Below, piece after piece: positions 1 through 7,725 of a stretch of 64,000 nt of DNA (position 1 is the first letter of the stretch; each line of letters begins with the position of its first letter). Origin of the DNA: Brevibacterium senegalense. Its GTDB lineage: Bacteria; Actinomycetota; Actinomycetes; Actinomycetales; Brevibacteriaceae. The translations under genes and the position numbers were made by a program. The DNA is taken from contig NZ_HE978605.1 in the NCBI RefSeq assembly GCF_000285835.1, positions 3,466-67,465 of the forward strand, written 5' to 3'. A model generated the notes under the pieces. The model worked only from the letters and a program-made list of their open reading frames with translations. It made no database searches and was not told the origin of the DNA.

Positions 1-630
1 TACTACGAGATGATCGAAGTGTCACCCGGCATGCGGCAAGACCTCGCCGGAAAGATCCACGCAGACTTCGACCTGCTCATGGCGAACGAGACGAAAGAAC
101 TCTCGCGACTCACAAGCGAGCGGGACCGGCTCGACGACGAACGGATGAAGCTTTTGCAGGCCCACTATGCGGGTGCGGTTCCGATCGACCTGTTAAAGCA
201 GGAGCAAGATCGCATCGCGGATCAGATCGGAGACATTCAGCACCGAAGCGAAGCGCACCACGATGAGTATGCGTCAGCGAGAGCAAACCTCGATGACTCG
301 CTCGGGCTACTTGCCAACATCGTCAGCGTGTACGAGCGTGCTGATGACGCAAACCGGCGACTGTGCAATCAGGCGTTCTTCCACAGGATCTTTATCGACG
401 AAGACGGGGATGTCCGCGTCGAGTACGAGCGCCCCTTCGGTTCACTCTGCGATACCGAGGAGCAGATGAACGCTCCGAACTGGGCCGCTGAAGCGAAGAA
501 GAAGGGAGAGGCTCAAACCGGACAAAGAGTGGTTACTCTTGTCGAGGGTTTGAACCTCTCCCATTTGGGGTGGCTAACGGGACTTGAACCCGCGGCCCCC
601 GCGACCACAACGCGGTGCTCTACCAACTGA
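1..630 (+). CDS. Large serine recombinase, C-terminal part (5' end outside window)
   Basis: The frame is open from the first base, so only the C-terminal part is present. It has the charged, coiled-coil-forming region typical of large serine recombinases of actinobacterial mobile elements, with the characteristic stretch LLQAHYAGAVPIDLLKQEQD, followed by the closing segment with the FIDEDGDV-like strand. The catalytic serine domain would lie upstream. The last ~20 codons (LTGLEPAAPATTTRCST) are read from the antisense of tRNA-His, so the native C-terminus was probably exchanged or lost where the element meets the tRNA. The first ~550 bases are visibly lower in G+C than everything downstream, consistent with transfer. 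Whether the enzyme is still active cannot be judged here. Confidence 0.85.
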   Translation, partial: YYEMIEVSPGMRQDLAGKIHADFDLLMANETKELSRLTSERDRLDDERMKLLQAHYAGAVPIDLLKQEQDRIADQIGDIQHRSEAHHDEYASARANLDDSLGLLANIVSVYERADDANRRLCNQAFFHRIFIDEDGDVRVEYERPFGSLCDTEEQMNAPNWAAEAKKKGEAQTGQRVVTLVEGLNLSHLGWLTGLEPAAPATTTRCSTN

Positions 631-642
631 GCTATAGCCACC
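566..642 (-). tRNA. tRNA-His (anticodon GTG)
   Basis: The reverse complement folds as a standard cloverleaf. It has the acceptor GTGGCTA/TAGCCAC, a D-arm GCTC...GAGC, anticodon loop TTGTGGT with anticodon GTG, and T-arm loop TTCAAGT. The base before the acceptor is G and base 73 is C, the extra G-1:C73 pair that identifies histidine tRNAs. A CCA follows base 73 in the genome (566-568). The recombinase frame runs into its 3' half from the other strand. Confidence 0.95.
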
Positions 643-672
643 ATCGTCGCCCGCGTGCAGGCAACGAGGAAT

Positions 673-682
673 AGTCTAGACT
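673..682 (-). promoter_or_regulatory. Candidate -10 region for tRNA-His
   Basis: AGTCTAGACT is a 10-base palindrome about 30 bases upstream of the tRNA-His 5' end. On the minus strand it supplies TAGACT, the same -10-like hexamer seen before tRNA-Leu at 9005-9010. No convincing -35 is visible. No gene is seen in the stretch 683-918. Confidence 0.35.
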
Positions 683-918
683 CTTCTTCATCCGTTCGCC
701 ACTCGGCGGACCATGCACCGCATCACACCTCGGATCACGGTGACCGCACAACCTGGTAACTATTCGGACTCAGTGCTCCCGCAGGGCTTTCGCCGCCGGA
801 ACCCCGTCCTAGACTGGGTCCCGCTGGTCGCCGGGCAGCCCCGTGCCGGCCCGGCCATCCCGCGCCTCACCCGCGGGGTCCACCCTCATCTCACCGGAGT
901 CAGAAGGTCCCGACTGTC

Positions 919-2625
919 ATGCAGCACGCGAGCATCACCGTGGCGCCTGATCGCAGCGCCCAGGTGACAGCCTCCGGCACGACCTCGGACCATCCGGACC
1001 TGGGGTCCGCTCTGGCTCAGCTGACGCAGACCGCCCGGGACTCGCACAGTCCCATCAAGGTCGCGATCGCGGACGACACGTCCCTGCGCGCGCTCACCAT
1101 CTCCGACACCGGCGCGATCGCGCCCGCGGAGTCGCCCCTCTCCGACCCCCTTCCCTCACCCGACCTGCAGACGGTCCCCGTGAGTGCCCCGCAGGAACAG
1201 CAGGCCACCACCGCCGTGGCCGCCTCCCCCTATCCCCTTCCCTCACCGTCGCGGGAGGCCGGGTCGGACTCCTACCCGGTGGGCACCCCGTTCTCCGGAC
1301 CGGCCGCGCCCCATAGCGGCGAGACCCCGCGGGTCTCCGACCCGCGCACGCCAGGACCGCAGCGGCCCGGGCGGCCGCACACGGCCTCGGCGTCGTCCTC
1401 CGGCGCGAGCACCGCGACGGGGGTGCGGAAGTCCTCGACCGCAGCGCGCAGACCCGCGTCCGCTCGGCGAACCGGCCCCCGCCTCACCGTCCCCAGCATC
1501 GTCCTCATCGCCCTGCTGGTCCTGGCCGGCGTCCTCTTCTTCCTGCCCTCCTACATCGGCAGCCCCACCCCGGAGACGTCCACCCCCACGGAGCAGACCC
1601 AGGCGCCCACGCGCTCGCCGCTCACCCTCGCGAACTCCACCACTCCGGTGCCCGGGTTCGCCTCGGAGGCCGCGTGGGAGGCCGCGGTGCCGGCCAACGC
1701 CTCGGTGACCGCGACCTCGCGCGGGGTGCTCATCGTCGACGGGGACGAGCTCTCGATCCTCAACGCGAAGACCGGCACCGTGCGCTACACGGACAGCCAG
1801 GCCGAGTCCATCACCTTCGCCGCGGACACCGTCATCGACGGCCGCAGGGCGCTCGTCTGGCAGTTCGGCACGACCGCCCGCGCACTGTTCGACGGCGACA
1901 CGGAACCCGTCGAGTACGACCTGCCGGACAACGCCCGCCTGTCATCCGCAGGCACCGCCGTCCTCATCCGCGACGGCAACGCCCTCAGCACACTAGGCGC
2001 GGAGGAGCTCGAGCAGATCCCCACGCCCCCGCTGGGCTCCACCCCCATGGCGCTGGACGGCGAGGACCTCGTCAGCGCTCCCTTCGACGGTCCCGTCATC
2101 CACACGGACATCACGACCGGCGAGCAGTCGGAGGTCGAGCTTGAGAGCCCCGGCGACGGCCTGGAGGTCAAGGAGTGGAAGTCCGCCGGCCACGGACTGG
2201 CGATCAGCGTGTGGGGCGACCCCAGCGCCACGACCAGCAGCGGCCACCGTCTGCAGCTGGTCGTCCACAACCTGGAGGACGGGTCGGTCACCTCGATCAA
2301 CGAGGTCTCCAGCGCGGATGTGGGCGAGGCCAGCTGGATCCGCGGGCAGGGCTTCCGGCTCGCCCAGATCGGTCCCTACCTCTACAGCATGGAGACCGGA
2401 CTGCTGGTGCTGGACGGCACGGAGTCGGGGATGCAATTCGGTGAGCCCCGCGGAGACCTGGTGCCCGGCACGCTGCAGGGCAATCCCGTCATCGCCTCCG
2501 GCATGCTCACGGATGCGCCGGCCGCGTTCTCGACATCGGCGGATCTGCTGGCGGTGACGGAGGACGACCGGATCGCGATCACGCGGACCAGCGCGGACCG
2601 GATCACCGCGCATCCCGCTGAGTGA
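919..2625 (+). CDS. Single-pass membrane protein with extracytoplasmic beta-propeller-like domain, unknown function
   Basis: The protein has 568 residues. Residues 1-75 form a small ordered domain. Residues 76-188 are Pro/Ser/Thr-rich and probably disordered, ending in a basic cluster (RRPASARRTGPR). One membrane segment lies at about 191-210 (VPSIVLIALLVLAGVLFFLP). The remaining ~350 residues would be outside the membrane after a Thr/Pro linker. That part has repeated short strands such as ILNAKTGTVRYTD and LLVLDGTESG, resembling PQQ/WD-type propeller blades. The basic flank before the membrane segment predicts the N-terminus in the cytoplasm. I recognise no family by name. The ATG at 919 has only a weak AAGG site 11 bases upstream. 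Confidence 0.7.
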   Translation: MQHASITVAPDRSAQVTASGTTSDHPDLGSALAQLTQTARDSHSPIKVAIADDTSLRALTISDTGAIAPAESPLSDPLPSPDLQTVPVSAPQEQQATTAVAASPYPLPSPSREAGSDSYPVGTPFSGPAAPHSGETPRVSDPRTPGPQRPGRPHTASASSSGASTATGVRKSSTAARRPASARRTGPRLTVPSIVLIALLVLAGVLFFLPSYIGSPTPETSTPTEQTQAPTRSPLTLANSTTPVPGFASEAAWEAAVPANASVTATSRGVLIVDGDELSILNAKTGTVRYTDSQAESITFAADTVIDGRRALVWQFGTTARALFDGDTEPVEYDLPDNARLSSAGTAVLIRDGNALSTLGAEELEQIPTPPLGSTPMALDGEDLVSAPFDGPVIHTDITTGEQSEVELESPGDGLEVKEWKSAGHGLAISVWGDPSATTSSGHRLQLVVHNLEDGSVTSINEVSSADVGEASWIRGQGFRLAQIGPYLYSMETGLLVLDGTESGMQFGEPRGDLVPGTLQGNPVIASGMLTDAPAAFSTSADLLAVTEDDRIAITRTSADRITAHPAE

Positions 2626-2785
2626 TCTGACCGATCCGGCAGATCATGGGGCACGCCGCGGCGCGCCGGTGATGCGCGCGATGGCGGTGGATTAGTTCAA
2701 TTTGACCACGGGATGATCGCGCGCAGAGCGCTCCCCTGCGTAGGATGGCCTGGTCACCCCCGGCTCCTCGCCACAGAAAGCCCCC

Positions 2786-3556
2786 GTGTTGCCCTCACCT
2801 CAGCTCGCTCGCCCGGTCGCCTCGGCCACCGTGACGCTCGCGCTCCTCGCCGCTCCGGCAGCCGTGGGCATCCCTGCGATCGCGCTGACCACGGACGCTC
2901 CGGTGCAGGTGGCCCCCACCGTGACACCGCAGCCGGACGCCTCCCCTACAACGTCGCCGGAGCCCACGGACGACCCCACTCCCTCGGAGACGGACGATCC
3001 GACGGAGGAACCCACACAGGAGCCCACGCGGGAACCCACGCCGTCGCCCTCCCCCTCGGAGGATGATGACGACCGCGACGACGGGTCCGATGACGGCGAT
3101 TCCGGCGGCGACCGAGGCGACGGCGACAGCGATGGCGGCATCGACCGCCCCGACGACGGCCGCCAGGACGGCGGCGGTCAGGACGACGGCGGCCGTCGTG
3201 ACGGCGGCTCCGACCGCCCCGGACGCGTCGACGACCCCTCGACCGGCAACGGACGTGAGGGCGGCCGCTCCAGTGGACCCGGCGGCGGCCACGACTGGGT
3301 GCCGCGCGCGGAGGGCCACCCCGACTACTCGGACCCGGTCCCCCAGCCGCCGGGCAGCCAGGGCGACGACTCGATCACCCCGGACGGCGGGGAGCCCACG
3401 CCCCCGGCCCCGGACGAGGTGGACGACCAGGCGACGCAGGCGCTCGAGTCCGATGAGGCCTCAGCGGGTTTCCCGTGGCCCATCGTCGCCCTCGTGGGCG
3501 TGGGTGCGGCCGCGATCGGATTCGTCCTCTTCATGGCGCGGCGCACGCGTCCCTGA
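2786..3556 (+). CDS. Secreted, membrane-anchored Pro/Thr- and Asp/Gly-rich protein
   Basis: This 256-residue protein starts at GTG. An N-terminal hydrophobic segment (about 12-34) looks like a signal peptide. It is followed by PT/PS-rich repeats (about 45-90), a very acidic Asp/Gly-rich low-complexity region (about 92-150), and a Pro-rich stretch. Near the end is a membrane anchor, FPWPIVALVGVGAAAIGFVLF, followed by the basic tail MARRTRP. The plan is that of a wall-spanning surface protein, but no LPXTG sortase motif is present, so anchoring is probably by the C-terminal helix. It follows the 568-residue surface protein on the same strand after 160 bases. No enzymatic domain is visible. Confidence 0.7.
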   Translation: MLPSPQLARPVASATVTLALLAAPAAVGIPAIALTTDAPVQVAPTVTPQPDASPTTSPEPTDDPTPSETDDPTEEPTQEPTREPTPSPSPSEDDDDRDDGSDDGDSGGDRGDGDSDGGIDRPDDGRQDGGGQDDGGRRDGGSDRPGRVDDPSTGNGREGGRSSGPGGGHDWVPRAEGHPDYSDPVPQPPGSQGDDSITPDGGEPTPPAPDEVDDQATQALESDEASAGFPWPIVALVGVGAAAIGFVLFMARRTRP

Positions 3557-3698
3557 CCGGATCCCCACGGGACTCCCATCCGTGTGGCTGCCCGCCCTGA
3601 CCGATCGTCCCGTACGGTGAGGGATGCAGGGGCCCGGACGGGCTCCCCATCGCACGTGTGCGGCCCGCGCGCCGCCCGATCCACAAGGGAGACCACCG

Positions 3699-4073
3699 AT
3701 GACCGCACAAGGCACCTTCGTCTACGGCACCGACACCGCGAAGCCGCTGGCCCTGTCGTTCCCCGCGCACGAGGCCAAGTCGCTCGAGGAGGTCCTCTTC
3801 GAGGAGTTCGACGCCGGTCGCGGTGTGCGGGTGACCTTCCACGTCATCATCGGGAAGGCCTCGGGCTACCGGACGTTCTACCTGACCGCCGCGACGCCGC
3901 TGCACTTCGCGTACGTGGACCAGCAGGAGGTCGAGTCGGATCCGGAGCTGGTCGCACGCTTCCGGGCCGCGATCGCGGACAAGCGCGCACTCCACTTCCC
4001 CACGGAGCGGATGCCGAAGGACCCGGCCGACCAGGCCTCCGCGGAGCAGGCCCCCGCCGAGGACGCGGAATGA
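3699..4073 (+). CDS. Small protein of unknown function, coupled to pncA
   Basis: The predicted protein has 124 residues. The ATG at 3699 is chosen because AGGGAGA sits 5 bases upstream; the frame is open further 5', but that part is Arg/Pro-rich and lacks a site. The protein has no signal peptide or membrane segment. It begins with a compact domain (to about residue 105, with VRVTFHVIIGKASGYRTFYL) and ends in an acidic Ala/Glu tail. It overlaps the nicotinamidase start by four bases (ATGA), so the two are translationally coupled. I do not recognise the family. The coupling suggests a role linked to nicotinamide or NAD metabolism, which is inference only. Confidence 0.7.
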   Translation: MTAQGTFVYGTDTAKPLALSFPAHEAKSLEEVLFEEFDAGRGVRVTFHVIIGKASGYRTFYLTAATPLHFAYVDQQEVESDPELVARFRAAIADKRALHFPTERMPKDPADQASAEQAPAEDAE

Positions 4074-4639
4074 CCGCGCGCACCGCACTCCTCATCGTCG
4101 ATGTCCAGAACGACTTCACGGAGGGCGGTGCCCTGGGCGTGGACGGCGGTGCCGCAGTGGCGCGGGGCATCACTGCACTGCTGCACGACCGGGGCGACGC
4201 ATACGACCTCGTCATCGCCTCCCGCGACTGGCACGATCCGGACAACGACAACGACGGCCACTTCGCACAGGGCGCACCGGACTTCGTGACGAACTGGCCC
4301 GTGCACTGCGTGGCGGACACGGACGGAGCGGCCTATCATCCCGCGTTGGAGACGACCGCCATCACCCATCACGTGAAGAAGGGGCAGGGCGCCCACGGCT
4401 ACTCCGCCTTCGAGGGCGTGACCGATGACGGTGAGCGGTTGGCGGATCTGCTGGCCGGCGTCCAGCGGCTCGACGTCGCCGGCATCGCGACGGATCACTG
4501 CGTCCGCGCCTCCGGCCTGGACGCGGTCGCCGTCGTGGACCAGGTGCGCATCCTGAGCGATCTGGTCGCGGGCGTGGGCGAGGAGACGTCCCACGCAGCG
4601 CTGGAGGAACTGACAGCGCGGGGTGCCGTCATCGTGTGA
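4070..4639 (+). CDS. pncA: Nicotinamidase (isochorismatase-like fold)
   Basis: The 189-residue protein is the usual length for nicotinamidases, which hydrolyse nicotinamide to nicotinate and ammonia in cytoplasmic NAD salvage. The catalytic triad of the family is visible: Asp11 in LIVDVQNDF, a lysine at 103/104 in HVKKGQ, and Cys144 in ATDHCVRA. The metal-binding set is also present as Asp53 and His55 (SRDWHD), His64 and His79 (WPVHC). The start ATG overlaps the stop of the preceding gene. The stop lies inside a 17-bp terminator stem shared with the opposing symporter genes. Confidence 0.93.
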   Translation: MTARTALLIVDVQNDFTEGGALGVDGGAAVARGITALLHDRGDAYDLVIASRDWHDPDNDNDGHFAQGAPDFVTNWPVHCVADTDGAAYHPALETTAITHHVKKGQGAHGYSAFEGVTDDGERLADLLAGVQRLDVAGIATDHCVRASGLDAVAVVDQVRILSDLVAGVGEETSHAALEELTARGAVIV

Positions 4640-4653
4640 CGGCACCCCGCGCT
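4615..4653. terminator. Bidirectional terminator between pncA and symporter operon
   Basis: A perfect 17-bp inverted repeat (AGCGCGGGGTGCCGTCA at 4615-4631 and its complement at 4637-4653) surrounds a five-base loop. It contains the pncA stop codon and lies between two convergent transcription units. Confidence 0.85.
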
Positions 4654-4678
4654 GTGCGGGTGCGGTGCGCGACTGCGG

Positions 4679-4816
4679 TCAGACAATATCCTGACCGCTG
4701 TCGCGGGCCTCCTTCCACTCCTTGAAGAACGCCTGGCCGATGACGGCCATGACCACGGCCACGAGGGCCGGCCACACGAGGACGTACGCGGTGAGTGCGA
4801 GGGTCGAGATGCTCAT
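4679..4816 (-). CDS. 45-residue membrane protein, putative symporter small subunit
   Basis: This short reading frame encodes MSISTLALTAYVLVWPALV at the start, continues through one hydrophobic helix to about residue 26, and ends in a charged tail (FFKEWKEARDSGQDIV). Its ATG overlaps the symporter stop as TGATG, so it should be translated by coupling with the transporter. AGGA (GAAGGACTCC) lies about 6 bases upstream. Actinobacterial SSS transporters are often followed by such one-helix genes, annotated as putative transporter small subunits, and the C. glutamicum MetP transporter needs the comparable MetS. By analogy this is probably an obligate or stabilising partner of the symporter. Confidence 0.8.
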   Translation of the reverse strand: MSISTLALTAYVLVWPALVAVVMAVIGQAFFKEWKEARDSGQDIV

Positions 4817-6552
4817 CAGGAGTCCTTCCGGTCGTCAGTCGCTTCCGCGCCGTCGCGGGATGCACGGCTCAGGTGCAACGAGTCGTCCGCCGCTGACGGC
4901 TGCTGCGGGTCGTCGTCGGACTCGTCGAAGTCACCCGTCCGCTTCCGGATGAGGGAGAAGTCGAAGTCGTCCTTCTGCCGGAACGACATCGCGATGCACA
5001 CGAGGGTGCTGACCGCGTAGGCGACGAGCGAGGCGCTGAGCGTCGCGTAGTCGTGCAGGAAGCCGATGACGAACGGAGCGGACACGAGGAACGCGACCGC
5101 CGCGACGATCCGCGCCACCCGGAGTCCGAAGAATCCGAACGACATGAGCCCCAGGACGACGGCGATGCCCACGGCGGACAGGATGTCCACCAGCAGTCCC
5201 ACCGGGCCCACGAGCGGGATGAGCTCGAAGCGCACGGGGATGAAAGTGACCAGCGCGACGATGACGGACACCGTGAAAGCGCGGTTCGTGACCCTGCCCC
5301 AGTACAGGCTGGCGAGCACCGGGAACACGAGGGCACCCCAGAGCGCACCCACGAACACCAGCAGATCGAGGATGTTGAGCTGCAGGCTGGCGAACGCGAC
5401 GGCGATCGCGGACGCGGCGACCATGGTCGCCCGGCCGACGAACAGCATCGTCGTGGGGTTCGCCTTCTCCTTGCCCGCGATGTTCTGGCCGTAGATGTCG
5501 GCCATCATGATCGAGGACAGCGCGGCCAGGTCCGAGTCCGAGGTGGACGACAGCGCGCCGATGATCATGATGAAGAACAGGGCCAGGAGGATGCCGGGCA
5601 GGTAGCTCGCGGCCATCTCCGGGATGATGTTGTTCACGTCGCCGCCGCTGGGCTCGAAGCCCAGGTAGAGCGCGAGGACGCCCAGCATGCCCACGCCGAT
5701 CACCATCGCGCCGTATCCCACGGTCGCGGTGATGAAGGTGGGCTTGATGAGGTCCTCGCGGACGGCGAACAGGCGCTGCGCGATCGTCTGGTTGCCGATC
5801 GCGTAGGCAAGCACGGCGGCGATGTAGGGCGCGCCCTGTCCCAGGAAGGCCTCACTGGAGAAGAAGTTGCCCTGTGGCGGGGTGAGGTTGCCCGCGCCCG
5901 TTTCGAAGGCGGCCGGGAAGCCCGCCGCGAAGAAGATGAAGGGCACGATGACCGCGACCGCACCCAGCATCGCCATGACCTGGATGAAGTCGGTGAGCAC
6001 CGAGGCACGGAAGCCGGACCAGAGCGTGTAGAGCAGGACGCCCGCGGCGACGATGACGACGCCCTGGATGAACGTGAAGGGGGAGAGCATCGAGATGAGG
6101 ACGCCGCCCGCGATGTAGTTCGACATGAGGCTGATGACGCTGCCCACGACGTTGGAGCCCGCGAGCATGAGCTGGCTGGAGCGGCCGTGACGGGCGTGCA
6201 TCACCTCCGCGATGCTGTGCGCGCGCGGGGCGACCGTGCGGATGCGGCGGCCGAAGGGGTAGATGAAGAGGATCATCAGCGCGCCCCAGAGCCCGTAGTG
6301 GATGGGGCCGGAGATCCCGTACTGGTATCCGGATGCCGCGGATGCGTACATCGAGGACGCCCAGATCCAGGTCGCGGTCATGCTCGCCGCGGAGACGCCG
6401 AAGCCGATCTTGTTGCCGGCGGTCATGTACTCGTCGGCGTTCTCCTTCTTCTTCCGGATGCCGCGTGAGATCCAGAACGTGCCGCCGTAGAACAGCACCA
6501 GCAGCAGAACAACAGTTACGGCGCCGAACTGCACCGTCGAGGAGTCATTCAT
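4816..6552 (-). CDS. Sodium:solute symporter (SSS family)
   Basis: The 578-residue integral membrane protein has about 13 helices. The first begins near residue 10, followed by the conserved cytosolic NADEYMTAGNKIGF and then the ATWIWASSMYASAA region typical of the urea/purine-type branch of SSS transporters. The sodium-site segment GALSSTSDSDLAALSS in the middle of the protein is intact. A charged ~45-residue cytoplasmic tail ends the protein. The ATG at 6552 is supported by GGGAGGTGG six bases upstream; the frame is open far upstream but without hydrophobic sequence. The small subunit gene follows with overlap. Substrate is not assignable: urea, a carboxylate or an amino-acid-like solute are all possible. 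Confidence 0.88.
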   Translation of the reverse strand: MNDSSTVQFGAVTVVLLLVLFYGGTFWISRGIRKKKENADEYMTAGNKIGFGVSAASMTATWIWASSMYASAASGYQYGISGPIHYGLWGALMILFIYPFGRRIRTVAPRAHSIAEVMHARHGRSSQLMLAGSNVVGSVISLMSNYIAGGVLISMLSPFTFIQGVVIVAAGVLLYTLWSGFRASVLTDFIQVMAMLGAVAVIVPFIFFAAGFPAAFETGAGNLTPPQGNFFSSEAFLGQGAPYIAAVLAYAIGNQTIAQRLFAVREDLIKPTFITATVGYGAMVIGVGMLGVLALYLGFEPSGGDVNNIIPEMAASYLPGILLALFFIMIIGALSSTSDSDLAALSSIMMADIYGQNIAGKEKANPTTMLFVGRATMVAASAIAVAFASLQLNILDLLVFVGALWGALVFPVLASLYWGRVTNRAFTVSVIVALVTFIPVRFELIPLVGPVGLLVDILSAVGIAVVLGLMSFGFFGLRVARIVAAVAFLVSAPFVIGFLHDYATLSASLVAYAVSTLVCIAMSFRQKDDFDFSLIRKRTGDFDESDDDPQQPSAADDSLHLSRASRDGAEATDDRKDS

Positions 6553-7218
6553 GCGCCACCTCCCTCTTGACGTTGGGTGAGAATCTGCGCACCGAGCGGG
6601 TGGCACCCGCAGGTGCTCGGTCCTGCACGTCCCGTCCCGCGGGGGCGTGACTCCGCGGAAGGTATCGATGTGACGCGCGAAATGCCCCTGTGTCGATCGA
6701 CCACGCCCTCTCATCCGTCGTCTCTGCTGCCACCGGTGCGACTCCCCCAGGGCAGGGGGCGTCGCAGGAGTGTGCGGGCACACTCCCGTCCCGGTCTCTC
6801 TGGTGCAAGGTCGGCGCCCCGGACGGGCGTGGCTCGACAGCGCGATGCGGCCTGGAGCACTCCGACGTGAGCCGCCGCGGGCACGTAGCGCCGCGACTGG
6901 CTTGAACCGAACTGTGAACCGGCTGGGAGCCAGCTCACAGTCCAACACAGTAACACGATGACCAGCGGACGCAACTCGAATGCACCTGCGGCACGTACGA
7001 GGGGACCTGCGGGGTCGCGAGGCGCGGCCGGTCAGAGCCGCGGCGCTCCATCCGTTCCATCCGTCAGGGCCGAGACGTGCAACCGCACCAATCCGACACG
7101 GCGCGCGGCTGCACGCGTCCGACACGGCGCGCGGGCACCCGCACGCGCAGTTGGACGACCCCGAGCGCGGCCGATCCCGTGAGCCTCGCCACTCTTCCAG
7201 ATTCAGTGCCGTCTCGAG
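6553..7218. other. Long noncoding interval upstream of symporter and tRNA-Lys
   Basis: About 670 bases hold no frame that looks like a real gene: the frames present lack ribosome binding sites and have Arg/Pro-biased translations. It contains the symporter promoter region and a duplicated 17-mer at 7093-7135. Nothing else was recognised. Confidence 0.5.
7093..7135. repeat. 17-bp direct repeat
   Basis: TCCGACACGGCGCGCGG occurs at 7093-7109 and again exactly at 7119-7135, nine bases apart, in the gene-free interval before tRNA-Lys. Its role is unknown. Confidence 0.8.
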
Positions 7219-7247
7219 TTGGACCGAGGACGACGCGTGGGTATAGT
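7219..7247 (+). promoter_or_regulatory. Promoter of tRNA-Lys
   Basis: TTGGAC at 7219-7224 and TATAGT at 7242-7247 are separated by 17 bases, the spacing of a housekeeping sigma promoter. They end 13 bases before the tRNA-Lys 5' end. Confidence 0.7.
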
Positions 7248-7260
7248 TATCTCTCGTTGC

Positions 7261-7333
7261 GCACCTCTAGCTCAATTGGTAGAGCAACTGACTCTTAATC
7301 AGTGGGTTCCGGGTTCGAGTCCCGGGGGGTGTA
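7261..7333 (+). tRNA. tRNA-Lys (anticodon CTT)
   Basis: The 73 bases form a full cloverleaf: acceptor GCACCTC/GGGGTGT, D-arm GCTC...GAGC, anticodon stem ACTGA/TCAGT with loop CTCTTAA (anticodon CTT), and T-arm CCGGG-TTCGAGT-CCCGG, with discriminator A. CCA is not encoded. A strong promoter precedes it and a 19-bp hairpin follows. Confidence 0.96.
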
Positions 7334-7339
7334 CAGAAC

Positions 7340-7382
7340 ACGAAGGCCCTTCATCTGCAGCTCGCAGATGAAGGGCCTTCGT
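7340..7382 (+). terminator. Terminator after tRNA-Lys
   Basis: A perfect 19-bp stem (ACGAAGGCCCTTCATCTGC at 7340-7358, complement at 7364-7382) with loop AGCTC begins six bases after the tRNA 3' end. Confidence 0.88.
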
Positions 7383-7435
7383 CATGTGCGGTGCCGATCG
7401 GCCAGGGGAGCGCCGGGTCACGCCTGCAGATCATT

Positions 7436-7494
7436 GAGGTGTATGCAGAGACCCGAGATTTGCGGGCGGGAACTCGGGCCTCGGCATACACCTC
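7436..7494. repeat. Compound intergenic hairpin, copy A
   Basis: Outer arms GAGGTGTATGC (7436-7446) and GCATACACCTC (7484-7494) match perfectly. An inner stem CCCGAG/CTCGGG (7452-7457 with 7473-7478) closes a 15-base loop. The TGAGGTGTA-type arm is shared with the element at 54731-54787. It lies between tRNA-Lys and the groES-like gene and does not directly follow a gene end, so a terminator role is not obvious. Confidence 0.75.
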
Positions 7495-7602
7495 TACGGG
7501 AGTTCTGGCGACTACGCGCACATCAACATGATGCGAGTGACAGCCCCCGGATTCTGTCATCCCGGATCCGCTATCGGAATGCTTCACCGTCGGGACAGTG
7601 CA

Positions 7603-7653
7603 ATTGAGATCGGGATCCACGCAGTCCTGCACTGCGTGGATCCCGATCTCAAT
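7603..7653. repeat. 23-bp perfect inverted repeat downstream of groES-like gene
   Basis: ATTGAGATCGGGATCCACGCAGT at 7603-7625, described here by position, pairs completely with 7631-7653 around loop CCTGC. Part of the arm (ATCCCGATCTCA) recurs directly at 7660-7671. It lies 73 bases beyond the stop of the minus-strand groES-like gene, so it may terminate that operon, but its length and the extra half-arm are unusual. Confidence 0.75.
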
Positions 7654-7725
7654 CGTCAGATCCCGATCTCAGAGGTGGAGTTCGGGCTCAAAGAGGCATC
7701 CCAGCCACCACCGCAGACCGCGATC

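Noticed and set aside
713-967. Small plus-strand gene after tRNA-His
   Set aside because: No ribosome binding site, biased composition, and it overlaps the start of the 568-residue protein gene in another frame.
2900-3260. Pro/Thr and Asp/Gly repeats considered as a ribosome-slippage or phase-variable tract
   Set aside because: The repeats are imperfect at DNA level and look like ordinary wall-spanning linker sequence.
5053-6468. Open plus-strand frame of 471 codons opposite the symporter
   Set aside because: Its translation is an Arg/Asp/Glu/His-rich antisense shadow of a well-supported transporter, with no ribosome site.
7351-7632. 93-codon minus-strand frame between tRNA-Lys and the groES-like gene
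   Set aside because: It runs through a terminator and two inverted repeats and has no ribosome site.
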